Positions 5,611 to 10,876 of a stretch of DNA of 10,876 nt are shown here, in pieces. This stretch comes from Deltaproteobacteria bacterium. Lineage in GTDB: Bacteria; Desulfobacterota; Binatia; Binatales; Binataceae. Within the stretch, counting starts at the first letter, position 1; each line of letters opens with the position of its first letter. The notes beneath the pieces were generated by a model. It did not search any database and was not told the origin of the DNA. It saw only the letters and a program-made list of their open reading frames with translations. Both the position numbers and the translations under genes were made by a program. The stretch lies in assembly GCA_021799555.1 (NCBI GenBank), contig JAJZAG010000104.1, positions 1 through 10,876 of the forward strand. The letters are read 5' to 3'.

Positions 5611-7053
5611 ATGATAAACACCATCACAGGCAATCATCGTATCTTATCCCATCCGCGCAGGTTCCGCTTGCTGCCATTGTTTCTCGGCGCGGTAGTGTTT
5701 TGCGCCGGCGCGGCAAGCGCGGGGATGACCGACGCGGTCAAGACCGAGACGCTGCCCAACGGACTTAAGGTGATAGTGCTCGAGAATCACAAGGCGGCCG
5801 TCGCGTCGTTCAACGTCTTCTACCGCGTCGGATCGCGCAACGAACAATTTGGCAAGACCGGAATATCGCACCTGATCGAGCATCTGATGTTCAAGGGTAC
5901 CAAGAAGCTCGGCCCCGAGGAATTCTCGCAGATCATCCAGGCCAACGGCGGCGAAGACAACGCGATGACCAGCGCCGATTACACGGAGTATTTCGAGAAC
6001 ATCAATCGCGATCGGTTGAGCGTACCGATCTCGCTCGAATCGGATCGAATGGCGAATTTCGATCCGCGGGAGTTCACCAAGGAACGCGCCGTGGTCGCCG
6101 AAGAACGCCGCCTGCGCACCGACGATCAGCCCGAGGACGCGCTCGACGAGCAGGTCCGCGCCGCGGCCTTCGTCGAGCATCCGTACCACTGGCCCGTTAT
6201 CGGATGGATGCAGGACATTCAGCGCCTGACGCTCGATGACGCGAAGGCATATCATCAGATTTACTATTCGCCGCAGAACGCGCTGATCGTGGTGGTCGGC
6301 GACTTCAACGCCGATCAGGTGCTCAAGCAAATCGCCGAGGCGTTCGGGTCGATCAAGAACGGTCCCAAGCCTCCGCCGATGCCCGAGGTCGAGCCCGAGC
6401 AGCAGGGCGGGAAGCGCGTCGAGTTGCGCCACGCCGCGAACCTTCCGGCGTTCGAAGAGGCGTTTCACGTTCCGAATCTGAAAAGCCCCGACGCGTTCCC
6501 GCTCGAGATCGCGTCCGAGATTCTCTCCGACGGGAAAAGTTCGCGGCTCTACAAGAAGCTCGTGGTCGAGAAACGGATGGTGGTTTCAGCCGGCGCGGGT
6601 TACGACATGACTTCTTTCGACCCGAACCTGTTCGTGGTTTCCGGCCAGATGAGGCCGGGCGTCAAGACGGAAGCCGCCATCGCGGAAGCGGACGCGGAAA
6701 TCGCTGCGCTGCGCGACCATCCGGTCGGCGCCGAGGAATTGCAGAAGGCCAAGAACCTCGAGCAGGCCGAATTCGTCTTCTCGCAGGACTCGATTCTCCA
6801 GGAGGCGATGATGCTCGGGGTTTACGAGATGCTCGGAAGCTACAAGATGGTCGATCGCTACCTTTCGAATATCGACAAGGTCACGGCGGCGGACGTGCAG
6901 CGCGTTGCGCGCAAATATCTGGTCGCAGACAACCGCACGGTCGGTGTGCTGATTCCCACCGGCGTGCTGCCGCACCAGATGGGCGGCGGTGGAGCTGGAG
7001 GCGCCGTGCGCCACGCCGAGATGATCGGCGAGCTCGGCGAGGTGACGCGATGA
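5611..7053 (+). CDS. Secreted zinc-dependent M16 peptidase, catalytic subunit
   Basis: The 480-residue protein has a signal peptide (MINTITGNHRILSHPRRFR, then a hydrophobic stretch ending CAGAASA/GM) and a typical M16 (insulinase/pitrilysin, mitochondrial-processing-peptidase-like) body. The inverted zinc motif HxxEH is H87-L-I-E90-H91 within GISHLIEHLMFKGT. H87 and H91 bind zinc, E90 is the catalytic base, and the third ligand is probably E164 in VVAEERRLR. The N-terminal M16 domain spans about 45-190 and the M16_C domain about 200-390. The length fits two-domain M16 enzymes that pair with a second chain. It should degrade peptides or process proteins in the periplasm or envelope. The stop overlaps the start of the second M16 gene (ATGA), so the two chains are coupled and probably form a heterodimer. 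The ATG at 5611 is chosen because it gives a complete signal peptide; no clear ribosome binding site precedes it. The Gly-rich C-terminus (MGGGGAGGAV) is probably disordered. Confidence 0.93.
   Translation: MINTITGNHRILSHPRRFRLLPLFLGAVVFCAGAASAGMTDAVKTETLPNGLKVIVLENHKAAVASFNVFYRVGSRNEQFGKTGISHLIEHLMFKGTKKLGPEEFSQIIQANGGEDNAMTSADYTEYFENINRDRLSVPISLESDRMANFDPREFTKERAVVAEERRLRTDDQPEDALDEQVRAAAFVEHPYHWPVIGWMQDIQRLTLDDAKAYHQIYYSPQNALIVVVGDFNADQVLKQIAEAFGSIKNGPKPPPMPEVEPEQQGGKRVELRHAANLPAFEEAFHVPNLKSPDAFPLEIASEILSDGKSSRLYKKLVVEKRMVVSAGAGYDMTSFDPNLFVVSGQMRPGVKTEAAIAEADAEIAALRDHPVGAEELQKAKNLEQAEFVFSQDSILQEAMMLGVYEMLGSYKMVDRYLSNIDKVTAADVQRVARKYLVADNRTVGVLIPTGVLPHQMGGGGAGGAVRHAEMIGELGEVTR
7039..7042 (+). 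promoter_or_regulatory. Ribosome binding site inside the upstream M16 gene
   Basis: GAGG lies 7 bases before ATG 7050 and within the last codons of the first M16 gene. With the ATGA overlap it supports translational coupling of the two chains. Confidence 0.5.
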
Positions 7054-8453
7054 ACCGGCGGCATTACGGGACGCTTAGATTCGCGGGCGCGGCCCTTTGG
7101 GCCGTGATGGTGATCGCGATACTCGCGCCGCGCGCGCATGCGCTCCAGATCAAGCGGATGACACTCTCGAACGGCGCGGTGCTGCTGGTCTCGGAAGAGC
7201 ACAAGCTGCCGATGGTTACCGTATCGATCGCATTCGACGCGGGCGCGCGGCGCGATCCGGCGGGCAAAGCCGGGCTTGCGGCGCTGACCGCGCGATGCCT
7301 CGGGCAGGGCACCAAAGAACTCAGCGCCGCCGAATTCAACCAGAAGGTTGATTTCATGGGCAGCTCGGTGGGCGTCAGCGCGGGCCGCGATTACGCGGTC
7401 GCCGGCTTCACCTCGCTGGAAAAGTACCAGGGGGCGACGCTTGCGTTGCTGACGGGAATCCTGGTCGAACCGGGCCTGCGCGACTCGGATATCGAACGCA
7501 AGCGCGCCGAGACGGTCGCGGAGATTCACGCGCAGGAAGAAGAGCCCGGCTATACGGCGAGTGTGGCGTTTCAAAAGGCGCTGTTCGGAGACACGCCGTA
7601 TGGACATCCGCAAGACGGCACGGCGGATTCCGTGGCGAAGCTGACGCCGGCCGACGTGCGCGCATTTTACCATCAATATTACAAGCTCGGCAGCGCGGTG
7701 ATCGCGGTGACCGGCGACGTGCGCGCCGACGAGGTGAAAGCGTCGCTTGAGAAATCCCTGACCGGTCTCAGCGGCACGGTCGCGCCGCAGGCGGCGCCGG
7801 CGCCGCCGCCGCTTGCGAAAGGACTCGACGCCAAACTGATCGACCGCAGCGTCCAGCAGGCCAACATCATCATGGGCTTCGACGGAATCGCGCGCGCGAA
7901 TCCGGATTATTACAAACTTCAAGTGATGAATTATATTTTCGGCGGCGGTGGTTTCGCCTCGCGGCTCGTGAAGATCGTGCGCAGCGAAAACGGACTTGCC
8001 TACTCGATTGGCAGCGTCGTCGACGCGGGCAAATTTCCGGGCGCTTACGGAATCCGCCTGCAGACCAAGAACGCGAGCGCCAACGAGGCGCTCAAGCTGA
8101 TCCTCGAGCAGATGCGCGCGATCCAGCAGCACGGCGTCACCGATTCCGAACTCGAGGGCGCGAAAAAATTCCTGATCGGAAGCTTCCCGCTCAAGTTTGA
8201 CCGCCAGAGTGCAATCGCCGGCTTCATGCTCGGTATCGAACTCGACCGGCTCGGACTCGATTACGCCGACCGTTATCCCAAACTGATTCAGGCGGTGACC
8301 AGGCAGGACGTGCAGGAAATGGCGCGCAAGTACCTGCATCCCGACGCGATTCTGGTGGTCGCGGTCGCCAATCTCAAAGATGCCGCGATCAACACCACGA
8401 TGCTGTCGCAGGTTGCCGCGGGAGATGCGGACGCCGCTCGAAAAAAGCAGTAG
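7050..8453 (+). CDS. Secreted M16 peptidase-family protein, non-catalytic subunit
   Basis: The 467-residue protein has a signal peptide (MNRRHYGTLRF, a hydrophobic stretch, cleavage after AHA before LQIKRM) and the M16 fold, but its zinc site is gone. Aligning GLAALTARCLGQGT with GISHLIEHLMFKGT of its neighbour puts A78, A81 and R82 where H, E and H should be. The C-terminal domain keeps the glycine-rich segment and the R/Y motif (GGGGFASRLVKIVRSENGLAYS, R311 and Y318 near its end) that M16 partners use to bind substrate. This is the usual pattern of the second chain in two-subunit M16 peptidases, as in the alpha chain of mitochondrial processing peptidase. It is inferred to pair with the upstream chain in a 1:1 envelope complex. 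The start is set by the overlap and the GAGG site. An Ala/Pro linker (APQAAPAPPPLAK) joins the two halves. A run of six A lies just before the stop codon. Confidence 0.92.
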   Translation: MNRRHYGTLRFAGAALWAVMVIAILAPRAHALQIKRMTLSNGAVLLVSEEHKLPMVTVSIAFDAGARRDPAGKAGLAALTARCLGQGTKELSAAEFNQKVDFMGSSVGVSAGRDYAVAGFTSLEKYQGATLALLTGILVEPGLRDSDIERKRAETVAEIHAQEEEPGYTASVAFQKALFGDTPYGHPQDGTADSVAKLTPADVRAFYHQYYKLGSAVIAVTGDVRADEVKASLEKSLTGLSGTVAPQAAPAPPPLAKGLDAKLIDRSVQQANIIMGFDGIARANPDYYKLQVMNYIFGGGGFASRLVKIVRSENGLAYSIGSVVDAGKFPGAYGIRLQTKNASANEALKLILEQMRAIQQHGVTDSELEGAKKFLIGSFPLKFDRQSAIAGFMLGIELDRLGLDYADRYPKLIQAVTRQDVQEMARKYLHPDAILVVAVANLKDAAINTTMLSQVAAGDADAARKKQ

Positions 8454-8482
8454 CGCGCTCTCGTGTGATACGAGAACGATTA

Positions 8483-9082
8483 ATGCCGAACGCATTCGGA
8501 TTTCAGGCGGACGGTGCGCCGGAGGTTTTCACGATCGGCCACTCGACGCATCCGATCGAGCGATTTCTCGCGTTGCTGGGCACGCATCGAATCGCCGTCG
8601 TAGCCGATGTACGTTCGTTCCCGTCTTCGCGCAAATGGCCGCAGTTCGATCAGGACGCGCTCGCTGCTTCGCTTGCGCGCGCGGAGATCGAATACCGATG
8701 GCTCAAGCGGCTGGGCGGACGGCGCCACGGAAATCGCGCAGGTTCGCCGCACGTCGCGTGGAAGCATCCGGCGTTTCGCTCGTATGCGGATTATGCCGAC
8801 AGTCCTGATTTCACCGCCGGCCTCGACGATCTGATGGAACTCGCGGCGCGGGCGCGCGTCGCGTACATGTGCTCCGAGGGACTATGGTGGCGATGCCATC
8901 GGCGGATCATCTCCGACCATCTCGTGGTGCGCGGTTGGCGCGTCGAGCACATCATGCCGGACGGCAAGCTCAACGCGCACGTACTTGCGCCGTTCGCGCG
9001 CGTGGTCGGCGTGCGAGTTGTCTATGACGGCAAAACGATCCAAGGCAGCGCGGGCACGACGAAATCGAAGCCTCCACGATAG
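8483..9082 (+). CDS. DUF488 family protein
   Basis: The 199-residue protein shows the hallmarks of the DUF488 family in order: FTIGHST (16-22), ADVRSFPSSR (41-50), a YRWLKRLGGRR segment, and CSEGLWWRCHRR (C130, C138, H139), the conserved C-x-E...CHR motif. The family's molecular function is not established. The invariant Cys, His and Arg residues suggest a catalytic or ligand-binding site, but that is inference. No signal peptide or membrane segment is visible, so it is cytoplasmic. ATG 8483 is preferred, with a weak GAGA site (8472-8475). An in-frame GTG at 8465 would add six residues. It follows the second M16 gene by 29 bases on the same strand and is probably co-transcribed, though a cytoplasmic DUF488 protein has no obvious link to the peptidase. 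Its last 61 bases overlap the 3' end of the opposite-strand TPR gene, and its final residues (QGSAGTTKSKPPR) look like an unstructured tail. Confidence 0.88.
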   Translation: MPNAFGFQADGAPEVFTIGHSTHPIERFLALLGTHRIAVVADVRSFPSSRKWPQFDQDALAASLARAEIEYRWLKRLGGRRHGNRAGSPHVAWKHPAFRSYADYADSPDFTAGLDDLMELAARARVAYMCSEGLWWRCHRRIISDHLVVRGWRVEHIMPDGKLNAHVLAPFARVVGVRVVYDGKTIQGSAGTTKSKPPR

Positions 9083-10044
9083 GACTTCTGTGCACGGTAG
9101 AGGGCGAGCAACCGCTTCTCCTGGACCGCGAGGGGATTGGGCGTGGTTTTGTTGTGCGCGATCGCCTGCTGCTGGACGGCGACCGCCGTACGGAAGTCGC
9201 CAGCCTCGGCGTAGGCGGCGGCGAGCGCGTCGAGCGACCATGCCAGGGACGGTTCGGACTGGTTGGGCTTGACCTTGGCGTTGGCCCGCAGCAGGCCCAT
9301 CGAGACGAGCGCCGCGAGCATCGTGGGCGCACCGAGTTCAGCGCCGCGTTTGCCGTTTTCGACCGCCTGCTTCGCGCTGCGGAAGCGCGCATCCGGACAG
9401 GTTGCCTGCATCCACGCAAGCGCGCTGTAGGACGGCCCGTAGCCGGGCCGCATGCGGATCGCCGTTTCCCACTCGCGCTGCGCGTCGGCGTAGCGGCCCT
9501 GCATCCCGAGTGCGAAGCCCTTCTGGACGCGATAGATCGCGGAATTAGGATCGAGCTTGATAGCATGGTCGAGATCGGGCAGGGCGCTCGCGCTGTTTCC
9601 CATCGCCATGTGAACGAACCCGCGCTGTGCGTAGCAATCGGCAGTGTTCGGTGCGAGCTGGATTGCAGAATTCGCATCGTCGAGCGCGCGATCGAGTTCA
9701 CCTGTGCGCGAGTAGCCATAGGAGCGGGCGAGCAGGTAGAACGCCGCATCGGGTTCGAGCTCGGACGCGCGCGTCACATCGGCGATCGCGCGCTGATTCT
9801 CGCCGGCTTCGAAATACGCGTACGCGCGAGCCATATACACATCCGGGTTCTGCGAGTCGGCCGCAACGATCGGACTTAAATCGTCCGCGGCGGCTTTGTA
9901 ATCGCCGCGCTGCGAGGCCTTGGTTGCCGCGTCGGCGTCCTGCTTGAGCGCCGCCTGCGACGAGCATCCTCCACAGATGAGCGTTGTGCAGAGGACGAGT
10001 GCGTATGCGATCAATCTTGTTGCCACACCATTATCCAGGCGCAT
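9022..10044 (-). CDS. TPR-repeat protein, probable lipoprotein
   Basis: The 340-residue protein begins with a short N-region, a hydrophobic segment (about 11-24) and GGCSS, with C27 a probable lipidation site. The -3 residue is Cys rather than the usual Leu, so the lipobox is imperfect. About five tetratricopeptide repeats follow at residues 35-200, with typical endings such as AIADVTRASELEPDAA, ALDDANSAIQLAPNTA and ALPDLDHAIKLDPNSA. A later module (ALAWMQATCPDARFRSAKQAVE, then LDALAAAYAEAGDFRTAVAVQQQAI) matches a TPR form common in bacterial proteins that lack other domains. TPRs bind partner proteins, so an envelope scaffold or assembly role is likely; the partner is unknown. The start at 10044 is preferred over 10098: it gives a proper signal peptide, has GGGAGA (10055-10060) about 10 bases upstream, and fits the predicted promoter. 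The gene follows uvrA on the same strand after 111 bases, and its 3' end runs 61 bases into the DUF488 gene. Confidence 0.87.
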   Translation of the reverse strand: MRLDNGVATRLIAYALVLCTTLICGGCSSQAALKQDADAATKASQRGDYKAAADDLSPIVAADSQNPDVYMARAYAYFEAGENQRAIADVTRASELEPDAAFYLLARSYGYSRTGELDRALDDANSAIQLAPNTADCYAQRGFVHMAMGNSASALPDLDHAIKLDPNSAIYRVQKGFALGMQGRYADAQREWETAIRMRPGYGPSYSALAWMQATCPDARFRSAKQAVENGKRGAELGAPTMLAALVSMGLLRANAKVKPNQSEPSLAWSLDALAAAYAEAGDFRTAVAVQQQAIAHNKTTPNPLAVQEKRLLALYRAQKSYRGGFDFVVPALPWIVLPS

Positions 10045-10054
10045 TGGCGCGCGT

Positions 10055-10060
10055 TCTCCC
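10055..10060 (-). promoter_or_regulatory. Ribosome binding site deciding the TPR-gene start
   Basis: On the minus strand GGGAGA lies about 10 bases upstream of the ATG at 10044. It would fall inside the coding region if the in-frame start at 10098 were used. Confidence 0.45.
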
Positions 10061-10101
10061 GAGCGGCCGGCTCTCGCGCCAACCTCTCGCGTTAACATGG
10101 T

Positions 10102-10131
10102 GTCATACTATTGCGAATGGACCGATGTCGA
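10102..10131 (-). promoter_or_regulatory. Candidate promoter of the TPR lipoprotein gene
   Basis: On the minus strand TCGACA (10126-10131, five of six matches to the -35 consensus) and TATGAC (10102-10107, four of six matches to the -10) are 18 bases apart. Transcription would start near 10095, giving a leader of about 50 bases. If active, the TPR gene is at least partly independent of uvrA. Confidence 0.4.
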
Positions 10132-10155
10132 GACGATTGGATGCGCGCGGAACGG

Positions 10156-10876
<721 letters not shown>

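Noticed and set aside
3136..7053. A continuous 1305-codon plus-strand reading frame crossing the gap, the antisense of the VWA gene and the M16 gene
   Set aside because: Only its last 481 codons (from 5611) are a gene. Over 3403-5499 the frame is exactly codon-aligned antisense to the VWA gene, so it stays open simply because that gene has no TTA, CTA or TCA codons, which are rare in GC-rich genomes. The translation there has no family features.
8441..8446. Run of six A near the end of the second M16 gene as a programmed frameshift site
   Set aside because: It lies two codons before a stop in an intact frame and no downstream structure or alternate product was seen.
6858..8495. Long minus-strand reading frame opposite the second M16 gene
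   Set aside because: It is codon-aligned antisense to a well-recognised protein, low in protein-like features, and is explained by the same codon bias. Similar antisense frames at 1302-2366 and 5644-6468 are rejected for the same reason.

Overview
This is a GC-rich bacterial window (GC-ending codons throughout) with seven protein genes, six complete and one cut by the right edge. I see no rRNA, tRNA, CRISPR array, transposase or phage gene. Two secreted M16 peptidases, an apparent lipoprotein and an exported SH3-type protein suggest a cell with an envelope compartment, most likely Gram-negative. Gene content would fit a deltaproteobacterial or Desulfobacterota/Myxococcota/Binatota-type genome, but nothing in the window fixes the lineage, so that is a guess.

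Layout. Positions 1-152 are a short leader that may hold the end of an upstream gene. At 153-1910 (+) lies a radical SAM protein with an N-terminal B12-binding-like region and a cysteine-rich C-terminus. After a good sigma70-type promoter comes a small exported protein with two bacterial SH3-like domains (1995-2663, +). Positions 2664-3402 form a gene-free gap between convergent genes, holding several palindromes. A NorD/CobT-type VWA protein occupies 3403-5499 (-). It is divergent from an M16 peptidase pair (5611-7053 and 7050-8453, +), which is translationally coupled through an ATGA overlap. The first M16 protein keeps the zinc motif HxxEH; the second has lost it. A DUF488 protein (8483-9082, +) follows 29 bases later, probably in the same transcript. 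Its 3' end overlaps, tail to tail, a TPR lipoprotein gene on the other strand (9022-10044, -). The C-terminal part of UvrA runs off the right edge (10156-10876, -).

How the genes fit together. The clearest functional unit is the M16 pair, which should form a two-subunit periplasmic or envelope peptidase with one catalytic and one non-catalytic chain. The VWA protein belongs to a family that normally works with a MoxR/NorQ-type AAA+ ATPase, but no such gene is present and its flanks leave it monocistronic here. A 9-bp inverted repeat sits in the 111-bp divergent region between the VWA gene and the M16 operon and is the best regulatory candidate. UvrA (nucleotide excision repair) and the radical SAM gene look like ordinary chromosomal genes. 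I did not find a clear new multi-gene system. The points most worth a second look are the orphan VWA gene with its shared divergent region, the 61-bp convergent overlap, the palindromes in the 739-bp gap and the C-terminal cysteine cluster of the radical SAM protein.
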